The notes under the pieces are model-generated. The model did not search any database. It saw only the letters and a list, made by a program, of their open reading frames with translations, and was not told the origin of the DNA. From Herbaspirillum sp. RTI4 (lineage in GTDB: Bacteria; Pseudomonadota; Gammaproteobacteria; Burkholderiales; Burkholderiaceae_D), in NCBI RefSeq assembly GCF_034313965.1, contig NZ_JAVIWQ010000002.1, positions 682,001-746,000 on the forward strand: a DNA stretch of 64,000 nt. The letters run 5' to 3'. Positions 37,170 to 46,007 of the stretch are shown here, in pieces; position 1 is the stretch's first letter; every line of letters starts with the position of its first letter. A program made the position numbers and the translations under genes.

Positions 37170-38801
37170 TTACACAGCGGCTGCGCCGTAGAGGCCGCGG
37201 GTCTGGAACGGGTGGTATTGGTAGAGCCAGGTTTCGCTCAGGGTTTGCTGGCCCTGCCGCAAATACAGGCGCAGATCGACCGCTTCCTCTCCATCGACGG
37301 TCAGATCGAACTGGGCGCGCCAGTGGCCGGGTACGCCGTCCGGTACGGCTTCGGTAAAGACATAGGAAAACGTGCCGCGTGAAGTGGTCAGCACGGCTTC
37401 CGGCAATTCGCCGAAGGCCAGTTTTTCCAGCGGCGCGCCGTGGAATTCGACCATGAACTTGCGCACGTTGGGCGGCCGTGGTTGTCCCGGTTGACCGCCG
37501 TTGCCCAGACGGGTGGCGACGCAACGCGCCAGTGGCGTGGGGAAAGGTTCGTCGCGCTGCCAGTGCAGTCGGTAACGCAGGCGGTATTCGGCACCGGCGA
37601 CGGCAGGCGCTTTCGGCACCCACATGGCGACGATGTTGTCGTGGATTTCATCGTTGGTCGGGATTTCCACCAGTTGCACAGCGCCTTCGCCCCAGCCTTC
37701 CAGCGGTTCCACCCACAGGCTGGGCCGGCGTTCGTAAGCGACACCGTCCTGATAGTGGTCGAACACGCGATCGCGTTGCAGCAGGCCGAAACCGCGTGGG
37801 TTGACGTCGCCGAAGGCCGAAGCAGTGGTGCGTGGCGGGTTGTTGAGCGGTCGCCAGAGATGCTCGCCAGCGCCGGTCCACAGGGCCAGTCCGTCGGAAT
37901 CGTGGACTTCTGGTCGCCAGTCGGCACCGCTGCCTTTGGCGGTTTCGGAAAACCAGTACATCGAGGTCAGCGGGGAGATGCCGAAACGGGCAATGTCGCG
38001 GCGCAGGAACAGGGCGCAGTCGATGTCCATCACTACGCCGGTGCTGCGGGTCATGTTGAAGCGGTAAGCGCCGGTGATGCTGGGGCCGTCGAGCATGGCG
38101 TAGACCGTAACAGTGTCACTGCCGGCGGCGGGTGTTTCGAAGTAAAAATGGGTAAAGCTGGGGAATTCTTCCGCCCGTCCGGCTTGCGCTACGTCGATGG
38201 CGATGCCGCGTGCCGACAGGCCGTATTGATATAGGTCGCCGATGGCGCGGAAATACGAAGCGCCGAGAAAGGCCACCCAGTCGTTTTTGCGCCAGTCCTT
38301 TTTGCTTTGGTCTGCGAGCCGGCTTTCCTGAAAACGGAAACCGGCAAAGCCGCTGCCCCGCGGCAACTGACGCGCCGGGCTGTCGGCGGGCATGTCGAAA
38401 TAACTTTCGTCGTAAATGATTTCGCGGGCGCTGACGTCTTTGCCTCCCTTGTTTTCAATAACGTGCATCCGGGCCGGAGCCTGAAAGAAACGGCCCAGAT
38501 GGAAAAACGTTACCGGAAACTGGCCCGGGCCTTTGGCGAACAGGGCGGAATCGGTATCGAAGCGGATCTTGCCGTGGGCTTCGTAATTGATCTTGTCGAG
38601 GATGTCGTGCGAGTCGCTGGTCTGTGGGCGGTAGGCCATGTGCGCCTGGGCGCGTGCCTGGGTGATCAGGGCGTCGAAGGAAAAGGCCTCTGCTGCGCCC
38701 AGTCGGACGCGGTTGGCGGCAATGGCGGCAGGAGTCACGCCCAGCGCGGCAAGTGCGGCGGCAGCAGTGGCGGAGGCTAGGAAGGTGCGTCGTTTTACCA
38801 T
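37170..38801 (-). CDS. opgD: Glucan biosynthesis protein D (OpgD/MdoD)
   Basis: OpgD is a periplasmic protein that modifies or controls the backbone of osmoregulated periplasmic glucans. The 543-residue product begins with a twin-arginine signal (MVKRRTFLASATAAAALAALG) and has the OpgG/OpgD core: YRPQTSDSHDILDKINYEAHGKI, FFHLGRFFQAPARMHVIE, SYFRAIGDLYQYGLSARGIAIDV, EDSDG-like PEVHDSDGLALWTGAGEHLWRPL and ERRPSLWVEPLEGWG. The Tat signal distinguishes OpgD from the Sec-exported OpgG. No opgH glucosyltransferase gene is in the window. Confidence 0.93.
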   Translation of the reverse strand: MVKRRTFLASATAAAALAALGVTPAAIAANRVRLGAAEAFSFDALITQARAQAHMAYRPQTSDSHDILDKINYEAHGKIRFDTDSALFAKGPGQFPVTFFHLGRFFQAPARMHVIENKGGKDVSAREIIYDESYFDMPADSPARQLPRGSGFAGFRFQESRLADQSKKDWRKNDWVAFLGASYFRAIGDLYQYGLSARGIAIDVAQAGRAEEFPSFTHFYFETPAAGSDTVTVYAMLDGPSITGAYRFNMTRSTGVVMDIDCALFLRRDIARFGISPLTSMYWFSETAKGSGADWRPEVHDSDGLALWTGAGEHLWRPLNNPPRTTASAFGDVNPRGFGLLQRDRVFDHYQDGVAYERRPSLWVEPLEGWGEGAVQLVEIPTNDEIHDNIVAMWVPKAPAVAGAEYRLRYRLHWQRDEPFPTPLARCVATRLGNGGQPGQPRPPNVRKFMVEFHGAPLEKLAFGELPEAVLTTSRGTFSYVFTEAVPDGVPGHWRAQFDLTVDGEEAVDLRLYLRQGQQTLSETWLYQYHPFQTRGLYGAAAV

Positions 38802-39040
38802 GAATTTGTCGGTCTCGAAGGGGAGTTGCGGGTCACAGGACGGCGCTGGCGCGGAGAGGGGGGACTGGCGGGCATGACCCGTCAGTCAGAGAGCCATACT
38901 AGCATGAGTCCTTGCTGCCTTCTGACCGGCCTTCTGAAGGGGAAAGCTCTGTTATGCTGCGTGCGCCCTCTCCGGCGTACGGATCAGTTGTGTGACGCGC
39001 TGATCGTTGTCTCTCCTACTCACCCCCCGTGGAGTTCTGC

Positions 39041-40339
39041 ATGAGTCAAGCCGGTCCCGATCCAGCGTCGTCAGCGCTGTCAGTATCGTCAGCATCCTCA
39101 TCCTGGTTGAAAAAACTGGGCCCCGGCCTTATTACCGGCGCGGCGGACGACGACCCTAGCGGTATCGCGACCTATTCACAGGCCGGGGCGCAATTCGGCT
39201 TCGGTTTGCTCTGGACCATGCTGCTGACCTTCCCGCTGATGGTGGGGATTCAGGTGATTAGCGCCAAGATAGGGCGGGTGACGGGACACGGACTGGCAGG
39301 CAATATCCGGCAGCATTTTCCGCGCTGGCTCTTGTATCTGATCGTGGGCTTGCTGGTGGTTGCCAATACCATCAATATCGCCGCCGATATCGCCGCCATG
39401 GGCGATGCCATGAAATTGCTGGCGGGCGGTTCGTCGCACTTATATGTGGTCGGTTTCGGTGTGCTGTCGTTGTTGCTGCAGGTGTTTATTCCCTATAGCC
39501 GCTATGTGCGGATTCTGAAATGGCTGACGCTGGCGCTGCTGGCCTATGTCGGCATCGTGTTCGCGGTGCCGATTCCCTGGGGAGAAGTGGCGCGGGCGAC
39601 GGTCTGGCCGACCTTGTCGTGGAACCCCGATTATCTGACCACGGTGGTCGCCGTCTTCGGCACGACGATCAGTCCTTACCTGTTTTTCTGGCAGGCGTCG
39701 CAGGAAGTCGAAGAATTGCGCTCGCATCCCGAGCAGCGGCCGCTGCGCGATGCGCCAGAGCAGGCGAAAGCCAATTTCAACCGTATCAAGGTTGATACCT
39801 GGATCGGTATGGGCTTTTCCAATGTGGTGGCATTTTTCATCATTCTGACGACGGCGGTAACGCTGCATGAGCACGGATTCACCATGATCCAGACTTCCGC
39901 CGAAGCGGCTGCCGCCCTCAGGCCGATTGCCGGTAATTTCGCTTTCTGGCTGTTTGCGGCGGGCATTATCGGCACTGGATTGCTGGCGATTCCGGTATTG
40001 GCTGGTTCGGCGGCCTATGCCGCAGCCGGGGCCTTGGGCTGGGTCGACGGGTTGGAGCTGAAATTCAAATTCGCCAAGGGGTTCTACAGCATCATTGTGG
40101 TGTCCACCCTGATTGGCGTGGCTTTATGTTTCATGCCGATTGATCCGATCAAGGCGCTGTACTGGAGCGCAGTGGTCAATGGCGTGATTTCCGTCCCGAT
40201 TATGGTGGTGATGATGCTGATCGCCGCCCGGCCCGCGATCATGGGCGCGTTCATTATCAGCCGTCGGCTGACCGTGCTGGGGTGGCTGTGCACGGGCGTG
40301 ATGGCATTGGCGGTAGGGACCATGCTGGTGACGCTGTAG
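39041..40339 (+). CDS. Nramp-related divalent metal transporter
   Basis: The 432-residue product has eleven or so membrane helices in the Nramp (APC-fold) arrangement. Two metal-binding motifs are changed: helix 1 reads DPSG at 38-41 instead of the DPGN of manganese/iron transporters, and helix 6 reads TTISPYLFFWQ (Ser-Pro-Tyr at 211-213) where classical members have Met-Pro-His. The Asn and Met ligands are therefore missing. This matches a recurrent Nramp-related group whose substrate I cannot name; magnesium has been shown for another divergent group. The ATG at 39041 with GTGGAG upstream is preferred over a GTG four codons earlier. Confidence 0.88.
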   Translation: MSQAGPDPASSALSVSSASSSWLKKLGPGLITGAADDDPSGIATYSQAGAQFGFGLLWTMLLTFPLMVGIQVISAKIGRVTGHGLAGNIRQHFPRWLLYLIVGLLVVANTINIAADIAAMGDAMKLLAGGSSHLYVVGFGVLSLLLQVFIPYSRYVRILKWLTLALLAYVGIVFAVPIPWGEVARATVWPTLSWNPDYLTTVVAVFGTTISPYLFFWQASQEVEELRSHPEQRPLRDAPEQAKANFNRIKVDTWIGMGFSNVVAFFIILTTAVTLHEHGFTMIQTSAEAAAALRPIAGNFAFWLFAAGIIGTGLLAIPVLAGSAAYAAAGALGWVDGLELKFKFAKGFYSIIVVSTLIGVALCFMPIDPIKALYWSAVVNGVISVPIMVVMMLIAARPAIMGAFIISRRLTVLGWLCTGVMALAVGTMLVTL

Positions 40340-40431
40340 TAAGCCTGTCGGGTGATGGTGGTATCTTGTCTTTATCTTGTTCCTGTCAGCCGCAGATTCA
40401 CCCCTGAAATGCTCAAAAAAACGAAAGGTGC

Positions 40432-40971
40432 ATGATGTGCAAACGAGCTGTATTTTCTCTATGGATACTTTGTCTGGCGGTCGTCACGATGACCGCGACC
40501 ATCATTCCCGCGCAGGCGCAAACCACCCTGGGGACGCAAGATAAGCAGTTTTTGCTTAATGCGGCCGCTGCCAGCGTAGCGCAGGTCAAGGCATCCCAAT
40601 TGGCCGACACCAAGGCCGCGAGCGACGATGTGCGTATTTTCGCGGCCAATATGTTCAAGAACCATAGCCTGATCGGGCAGGATTTGCGCGATCTGGCGAA
40701 AGCGAAAGACATCGTCTTGCCGACCGAGCCGCGCATGTCGCAGCAACAGGATATCGGCAAGCTGGGCAAGTTGACCGGCGCCGGTTTCGACCGGGAATAT
40801 GCGCGCGTCATGGGCGTGCTGGCCAGCAAGGAGCTGGTCGCCTTGTACAGCAAGGCAGCGGGAGGGGCGCAGGATGGCGACGTGAAAAGTTTTGCGGCGC
40901 GCACCCTCATCAATTTGCAGGACGACAGCCAATCGGCTGCGCAACTGAAGACGGCGACCGATAAGCGCTAA
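40432..40971 (+). CDS. DUF4142 exported protein
   Basis: A 179-residue protein with a signal peptide (1-30, ending PAQAQT) and a helical body of the DUF4142 type: FLLNAAAASVAQVKASQLA, DDVRIFAANMFKNHSLIGQDL and FDREYARVMGVLASKELVALY. Members are periplasmic ferritin-like four-helix proteins of unknown role, often near stress genes. The gene is 40 bases upstream of a large MscS-type channel and may be cotranscribed with it. Two adjacent ATG codons start it, with GAAAGG upstream. Confidence 0.88.
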   Translation: MMCKRAVFSLWILCLAVVTMTATIIPAQAQTTLGTQDKQFLLNAAAASVAQVKASQLADTKAASDDVRIFAANMFKNHSLIGQDLRDLAKAKDIVLPTEPRMSQQQDIGKLGKLTGAGFDREYARVMGVLASKELVALYSKAAGGAQDGDVKSFAARTLINLQDDSQSAAQLKTATDKR

Positions 40972-41011
40972 TCAGGCCCCTAGTGCCGAGAATATTTTCA
41001 AGGACGGAACC

Positions 41012-43441
41012 ATGACATTGTTTTTTTCCCGCAAATGCGGCGCGTTTTTTTGCGCGCTGTTGATGCTGATCGGCTTGCATGCGCCACTTTGGGCCGCGGA
41101 AGATACCACCGCGCCGCTCAACGCCGATGCCGCTCTGAGTGATCTGAGCAAGCAAGTCAATACCATACAGACCCGATTGCAGGCCAAGCCGGAAGATGCC
41201 GAGTTGCTGCAATTGCGCACGACGGCACTGGAAGTGGTGACGCAGGCCGATAAGCTGGGGAGCAACCTCGGGCCGAATCTGGAAAGTGTGCAGGCGCGCC
41301 TGACCGAACTGGGAGCGGCGAAGCCAGGCGTGAAAGAGCCCCCGGGCATTGCCGCTCAGCGCGCGCAATTGGACAAGCGCAGTCTGGCGCTGGACGCGCA
41401 AGTGAAGCTGGCGGGATTGTTGTCGGTGGAAGCAGGGCAGGCCGCCGATCAGATTTCTACTCAGCGCCGCATGCAATTTCAGGCGCAGCTAGGCCAACGC
41501 ACGGCGTCGATCTTGTCGGGGCCGTTCTGGTCCGAGTTGCGCGAAGACTGGCCTGAGGATTCTGCCCATCTGGCGGCATTGGGGAGCGAATTGAGTAGTG
41601 CCGCGCGGAGTACGCCGCTGCTCGTCTGGGCCGGTGTGCTGCTGGCGCTGGTGGCGGCCATGGCCTTGCGCTCCTGGATTCGTCGTCGCTTGTTCCATCT
41701 GGCGGTCAATCGCGTGCCGTCCGGTCGTTTGCGGCGCTCAATGCTGGCCATGTCGCGCGTGTTGCTGTCGGCAGCCACACCAGCGCTGCTGGTATGGCTG
41801 GTATGGGTCGGTTTGCGTTGGGGTTCGCCGTTAAGCGACGGCACCCGCAGTTTTCTTTCAGGCGTCCTGGCGGCGCTTTGCTTTGGTGGCTATGTCAGTG
41901 GTCTGGGGCGGGCGCTGTTGTCGCCGAATCAGCCTTCCTGGCGACTGCCGCCCTTGCCGGACGAAGTGGCGCTGACCCTGCGGCGGTTTCCGCTGGTGCT
42001 GGCGCTGGTCATGGCGTCGACCTGGATCGCTGAGCAACTGGCGGTGCAGATCAACGCCGGACTGGCGACGACGGTGGCGCTCAATTGCATGGTGGCTTTG
42101 TTGCTGGGTGTCACCCTGGGAGTAGGTTTGCTGCGCGGCGAACGTCGCTGGCGGCTTTTGCGGCAGGCGACGCCGGTGGACGGCGCGGCACCGGTGATCG
42201 GCAGTCCGCTCTGGCTCAAGCTGGTGGCGGGTATCAGTATGGCGGTGCTGGCACTCGGGGTCATTGCGCTATTGGCCGGTTATGTGGCGTTTGGCGGTTT
42301 TCTGGTCAAGCAATTGGCATGGGGCGTGGTGGTGCTGACGTCGGCGTATCTGTACATCGGTCTGCTCGATGATGTGTGCGCAGCATGGATGAACGCCTCC
42401 CAGCCGGAACAGGATGCCAGCGCGGCAGTGGTGGCGAACCACGGCATGCGGGCTCAGACGGCGGTGCTGTTGTCCGGGTTGGGCAGGGTCGTGCTGGTAT
42501 TGCTGGCGCTGCTGCTGCTGCTGGCACCGTTCGGCGCGGGGCCGTCGGAGTTGTTCCAGTTGCTCGATAGCGCGCACGACGGTCTGGCGATCGGTGAAAT
42601 TCAATTGCGACCCGGTGCGCTGCTGCAATCCTTGCTGGTGCTGTCGCTGACGCTACTGGGTTTGCGTGCTTTCAAGCGCTGGCTGGGCGAGCATTATTTG
42701 CCCACGACCGGGCTTGATGCCGGCATGCGCACCTCGGTGGTGACGCTGGTCGGTTATAGCGGCGGCATCGTGGTGGTGTCACTGACCCTGTCGGCGCTGG
42801 GCATTGGTCTGGAGCGCATTGCATGGGTTGCCAGCGCCTTGTCGGTGGGGATTGGTTTCGGCTTGCAGGCGGTGGTGCAAAATTTTGTGTCGGGATTGAT
42901 TTTGCTGGCCGAACGGCCGGTCAAGGTGGGCGACTGGGTGTCGCTGGGCGGGATTGAGGGCGATATCCGCCGCATCAACGTACGGGCCACGGAAATCCAG
43001 ATGGCCGACCGATCTACCGTCATCGTGCCGAATTCCGAGTTCATTACCAAGACCGTGCGCAACGTGACGCACACCAATCCGCTGGGGCTGGTGCAGATCA
43101 AGTTGCCGCTGCCTATGGATACCGATGTGGCGAAAGTCAGGGAGTTGCTGCTGGCGGCGTTTGTCGATAATGGCGAGGTGCTTGATGAGCCGGCCCCTAG
43201 TGTGTATCTGGATGCGGTCGATGTCACCGGCCTGACCTTAAATGCGACGGGCTTTGTCTCCTCGCCGCGCAAATCCTACGGCGTGCGCAGCGCGCTGTTA
43301 TTTACGGTCTTGGGCAGTCTGCGGGAGGAGGGCATTAGCCTGGTTAAGCCCTCGACGCTGGTGTTGCGCGAGGCGATGGCGCCCGCTATTACTGCTGTGG
43401 CACCGCCGGAGGCGGCGGTTGCGGCAAAGCAGCCTTTGTGA
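41012..43441 (+). CDS. Large MscS-type mechanosensitive channel with N-terminal DUF3772-like domain
   Basis: The 809-residue product has a signal peptide (1-28), a periplasmic helical domain (about 30-190) of the DUF3772 kind, a series of about ten membrane helices and a C-terminal MscS core: SALSVGIGFGLQAVVQNFVSG (pore helix), LLAERPVKVGDWVSLGGIEGDI and the beta domain with RSTVIVPNSEFITKTVRN. Such channels open on membrane tension and release solutes during osmotic downshift. It is the last conserved gene before the AT-rich accessory stretch. Confidence 0.92.
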   Translation: MTLFFSRKCGAFFCALLMLIGLHAPLWAAEDTTAPLNADAALSDLSKQVNTIQTRLQAKPEDAELLQLRTTALEVVTQADKLGSNLGPNLESVQARLTELGAAKPGVKEPPGIAAQRAQLDKRSLALDAQVKLAGLLSVEAGQAADQISTQRRMQFQAQLGQRTASILSGPFWSELREDWPEDSAHLAALGSELSSAARSTPLLVWAGVLLALVAAMALRSWIRRRLFHLAVNRVPSGRLRRSMLAMSRVLLSAATPALLVWLVWVGLRWGSPLSDGTRSFLSGVLAALCFGGYVSGLGRALLSPNQPSWRLPPLPDEVALTLRRFPLVLALVMASTWIAEQLAVQINAGLATTVALNCMVALLLGVTLGVGLLRGERRWRLLRQATPVDGAAPVIGSPLWLKLVAGISMAVLALGVIALLAGYVAFGGFLVKQLAWGVVVLTSAYLYIGLLDDVCAAWMNASQPEQDASAAVVANHGMRAQTAVLLSGLGRVVLVLLALLLLLAPFGAGPSELFQLLDSAHDGLAIGEIQLRPGALLQSLLVLSLTLLGLRAFKRWLGEHYLPTTGLDAGMRTSVVTLVGYSGGIVVVSLTLSALGIGLERIAWVASALSVGIGFGLQAVVQNFVSGLILLAERPVKVGDWVSLGGIEGDIRRINVRATEIQMADRSTVIVPNSEFITKTVRNVTHTNPLGLVQIKLPLPMDTDVAKVRELLLAAFVDNGEVLDEPAPSVYLDAVDVTGLTLNATGFVSSPRKSYGVRSALLFTVLGSLREEGISLVKPSTLVLREAMAPAITAVAPPEAAVAAKQPL

Positions 43442-43496
43442 CGTCTTGCAAGGGTACTCAGAACGCAAGGAGGTGTAAAAGACGCTGCATGTAGCA

Positions 43497-44168
43497 TTAA
43501 CGGAAAAAATTGCGTTGTAATTGCAGTGATATTGCTAATGCTGTTGGTCTTTTTGGATTGATAGTAAAAAAATCCCTGCTTTCTATGAGATCAGAACGAT
43601 CTGCCAAAATAACCAGGATTTTCCCATTTTGCTTCGCAGAATCTTTGCCCCCCCACATTGCAAGAAATTGATGGCGGCTTAAATAACGATTCCCCAGAGA
43701 AGAATCTGCCAGCCAAACAGTATCTGCATTGATGCCGCGCACGACAGAAAAGTGGTCATCTCCACGGTATTTGAGATAAACGATGACAGGTATTTTGAGT
43801 TTTGTTAACTGCTCAAACGAGGCAGCGTAGCCCACAGCGCGAAAACCGAATTGAGGAACAGCGCGCTCCATGTCGTCAAAAGACGTGATTGAATTTCCTT
43901 TGTCAATAGCTTTCAATATGTCAAGTTCTGTAACTGTTTGCTGATAAAACTGATTGAGAATAGTTGCAATGGCTGACGAGCCGCACGAGTAATCAAAACT
44001 TTGCTTCACAACCCGAAAATCACGTAGCGTTTTCCAACTGCGGGTTGAGATTGCACCATTGGTACTAAGGGTATTGATGTGAGCAACTTCCATGCCCCAA
44101 ACAGCATATACATTGACCTGTAGTGCCAATGTTATTGCATGTATCCAGATTTTTTTTGTCAGGGGCAT
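43497..44168 (-). CDS. Stand-alone exported C39 (double-glycine) peptidase
   Basis: C39 peptidases cut leader peptides after a Gly-Gly-type motif and are usually fused to ABC exporters. This 223-residue protein has only the peptidase domain behind a signal peptide (KKIWIHAITLALQVNVYAVWG). The triad is complete: oxyanion Gln56, Cys62 in QSFDYSCGSSAIAT, His139 in RGDDHFSVVRG and Asp155 in WLADSSLGN. No ATPase or exporter is attached, so it should act in the periplasm, as FapD does in the Fap amyloid system. The frame extends 17 codons to a TTG, but the ATG gives a better signal. Downstream in an AT-rich four-gene cassette. Confidence 0.9.
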   Translation of the reverse strand: MPLTKKIWIHAITLALQVNVYAVWGMEVAHINTLSTNGAISTRSWKTLRDFRVVKQSFDYSCGSSAIATILNQFYQQTVTELDILKAIDKGNSITSFDDMERAVPQFGFRAVGYAASFEQLTKLKIPVIVYLKYRGDDHFSVVRGINADTVWLADSSLGNRYLSRHQFLAMWGGKDSAKQNGKILVILADRSDLIESRDFFTINPKRPTALAISLQLQRNFFR

Positions 44169-44270
44169 GCAGACTTCATTAGCCCAATAAACGTCTTTTG
44201 AAAAGATATTTTTGGACAATATTCATGCCATTCGATAGCGTCAAATTAGATGCAACTGAATCGCAATACA

Positions 44271-44528
44271 TTACCGTTTAACCATAGTATTTTTAATTGA
44301 GTAAATTATTATTCCAAGCGCAACGACAATTACGCCACTTATAAAGCCGCGAAGCAAGCGATGCAATAATTCAAAATCCATATTAAATAAATGTAAAATC
44401 ATAAAAAACAACACTATCGCAGCCAATTTTACGTAAAAAAATTTGGATTTTCTAAATTTTGGGATCAAATAAAAAGAACTATAAACGATAGAAAAACTAT
44501 TAATCATTAAAAACGTAGTGTGATTCAT
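44271..44528 (-). CDS. Small membrane protein of the C39 cassette
   Basis: The 85-residue product is very hydrophobic, with two clear membrane segments (FFYVKLAAIVLFFMILHLF and ISGVIVVALGIIIYSI) and possibly a third at the start (FLMINSFSIVYSSFYLIP), joined by basic loops. It is not recognised. It lies between the peptide precursor gene (187 bases upstream) and the C39 peptidase gene (102 bases downstream) on the same strand. A role as an immunity or accessory membrane protein is only a guess from position. The base composition is strongly AT-rich like its neighbours. Confidence 0.6.
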   Translation of the reverse strand: MNHTTFLMINSFSIVYSSFYLIPKFRKSKFFYVKLAAIVLFFMILHLFNMDFELLHRLLRGFISGVIVVALGIIIYSIKNTMVKR

Positions 44529-44715
44529 AATTCAAAAATTTAAAATTAACTAGAATTTTATAATCGAATTTAATTATCCAATATCTACATTAAAAATAAT
44601 ATAGATATTCATTGGGTAACTATTTTCAACTAAAACAATGATCAATATTTTTCGGGGAAATCGGGTGCTATATCTTCATCGCGCCTAAATTAAAGAAATC
44701 TCCTGAAATATTTTT

Positions 44716-45072
44716 TTATCTTCTAATTAGCCCGGCATATGCCTGACCAAATGTACTAACCATTGCGCCGGGAAATCCAAACCCTCCAAACGCCCCAGTT
44801 CCAGCGGAAATTGCGAAGCCTCCCCAATTAGGGTTGCTTGTTGTAAGTAAATATCCAGTCCCTCCAGCGATTGCCCCAATAATAGGGACAGGGAAAAATG
44901 CTCCTTCTGTTTCTTCCATTTCTGTCTGGGAAAGGCGCGCTAATTCCAGAGGATTACTATCCATATTGAATATTTTCTGCGCATCATCAAGCGGCGCAGT
45001 GGATTCTTGCTTTGCCATTGCGGGCATGATCGCGATAGTACTCAAAGTTATTGCCAGAACAAGCTTCTTCAT
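44716..45072 (-). CDS. Glycine-rich secreted peptide precursor with Sec signal plus double-glycine-type leader
   Basis: The 118-residue product has a Sec signal (1-20, cut expected after AMA), a polar spacer (21-41) and then ELARLSQTEMEETEGA at 43-58. This second part matches the double-glycine leader pattern (LSxxEM-x2-T-x-GG) with Gly-Ala at the cut site. The expected mature part (59-118) starts FFPVP and has 14 glycines in 60 residues, with GxxxG spacings, hydrophobic stretches and a basic end (LIRR), like pore-forming or amyloid-like peptides. AAGGA precedes the ATG, which overlaps the barrel gene stop by 4 bases. Cutting by the downstream C39 peptidase is inferred. Confidence 0.8.
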   Translation of the reverse strand: MKKLVLAITLSTIAIMPAMAKQESTAPLDDAQKIFNMDSNPLELARLSQTEMEETEGAFFPVPIIGAIAGGTGYLLTTSNPNWGGFAISAGTGAFGGFGFPGAMVSTFGQAYAGLIRR

Positions 45073-46007
45073 GTTGCATTTCCTTTTTTAAGGGTGGGTT
45101 GGGAAGTGGGAATGGGTGTCTTATCAAAAGCGTGTAATAAATTAATGCGAGCACTTGATCCACTACTGCCAGATGCATTCGTGGTCACCGAGAATGCTAA
45201 GCTGGTTGTATCAGAGAGTCCGTAAGCAACGCCGAAAATAAGATCTGTTGTAGTGCGGCGAAAGCTCTGCGATGATCCATTGATACGATCCGGCTGTCGA
45301 TTCAGCCATTGAGCGCCACCTGTGAGCGTTATGCGATCATTTACAGCAAAGGCGAGTGATGGATTAAGCAGTAAGAAATTTCCAGGTTTATAACGTTGCG
45401 TATCATTTATACGCTCTTGATTGAATCGATATGCCGCTGTGAAAGAAAGAACAACGGGGTCTATTACGCTGTAACTTGTGGCTCCAAGCATCCATGATTT
45501 GGCCTTTGAACTATTTTCTTTTAATCGTTCGACCACGGCGACTTCGACAAATCCTAGTAAGGCAGGCGTTTCACCATCTTTTAAAAAGCGATAATTCAGA
45601 CCTAGCCAAATATCTGAGAAATAATTGCTTTGGTTGCTCGATGTTTCGGAAAAATGAGTGGAGCGACTGCCATTCCACAAATAACTACTGCGTCCGTATA
45701 GTTCAGTGTTTTTTGTTAATCCATAACGTAGCCCAAGTGTCGCAACACTGATATCTGTGTCGGTTCTTGTCTCGCCGACGCGTGTAGGGATGGCAGTGAA
45801 TGATGTTGGAGCAGTCTGGACAATGAGCGGAGATCCGATTGCTACGCCTTGTTGATTTCTGTTTGCGTAGGAAAAAGTCGCATCTAGCGTCACCTGACCT
45901 TTGTCAGTCATTAAATCTTCAATGTGTAATGGAATCTCTGCCAATGCAGATGGCATTCCACCGCGAAGGATTAATAAAGTAATTAATTTTTTCGATATGA
46001 TTTTCAT
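45069..46007 (-). CDS. Outer-membrane beta-barrel protein (MetA/FapF-type 'transporter')
   Basis: The 312-residue product has a signal peptide (1-23, ending ALA) and a body of alternating polar/hydrophobic strands broken by loops rich in Asn, Ser and Thr (TLDATFSYANRN, VATLGLRYGLTKNTELYGRSSYLW, DIWLGLNYRFLKDG). The start after the signal (LMTDKGQVTLD) recalls the 'MetA-pathway of phenol degradation' barrel family, to which I recall the amyloid secretion pore FapF being related. Its stop overlaps the peptide precursor start, so the two are made together. Export of the peptide through this barrel is an inference. First gene of the cassette. Confidence 0.8.
   Translation of the reverse strand: MKIISKKLITLLILRGGMPSALAEIPLHIEDLMTDKGQVTLDATFSYANRNQQGVAIGSPLIVQTAPTSFTAIPTRVGETRTDTDISVATLGLRYGLTKNTELYGRSSYLWNGSRSTHFSETSSNQSNYFSDIWLGLNYRFLKDGETPALLGFVEVAVVERLKENSSKAKSWMLGATSYSVIDPVVLSFTAAYRFNQERINDTQRYKPGNFLLLNPSLAFAVNDRITLTGGAQWLNRQPDRINGSSQSFRRTTTDLIFGVAYGLSDTTSLAFSVTTNASGSSGSSARINLLHAFDKTPIPTSQPTLKKGNAT

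Noticed and set aside
43497..46007. Reading the C39 cassette as a standard class II bacteriocin/microcin ABC export cluster
   Set aside because: No ABC transporter or membrane-fusion gene is present in or near the cassette, the peptidase is stand-alone with a signal peptide, and the precursor has a Sec signal.
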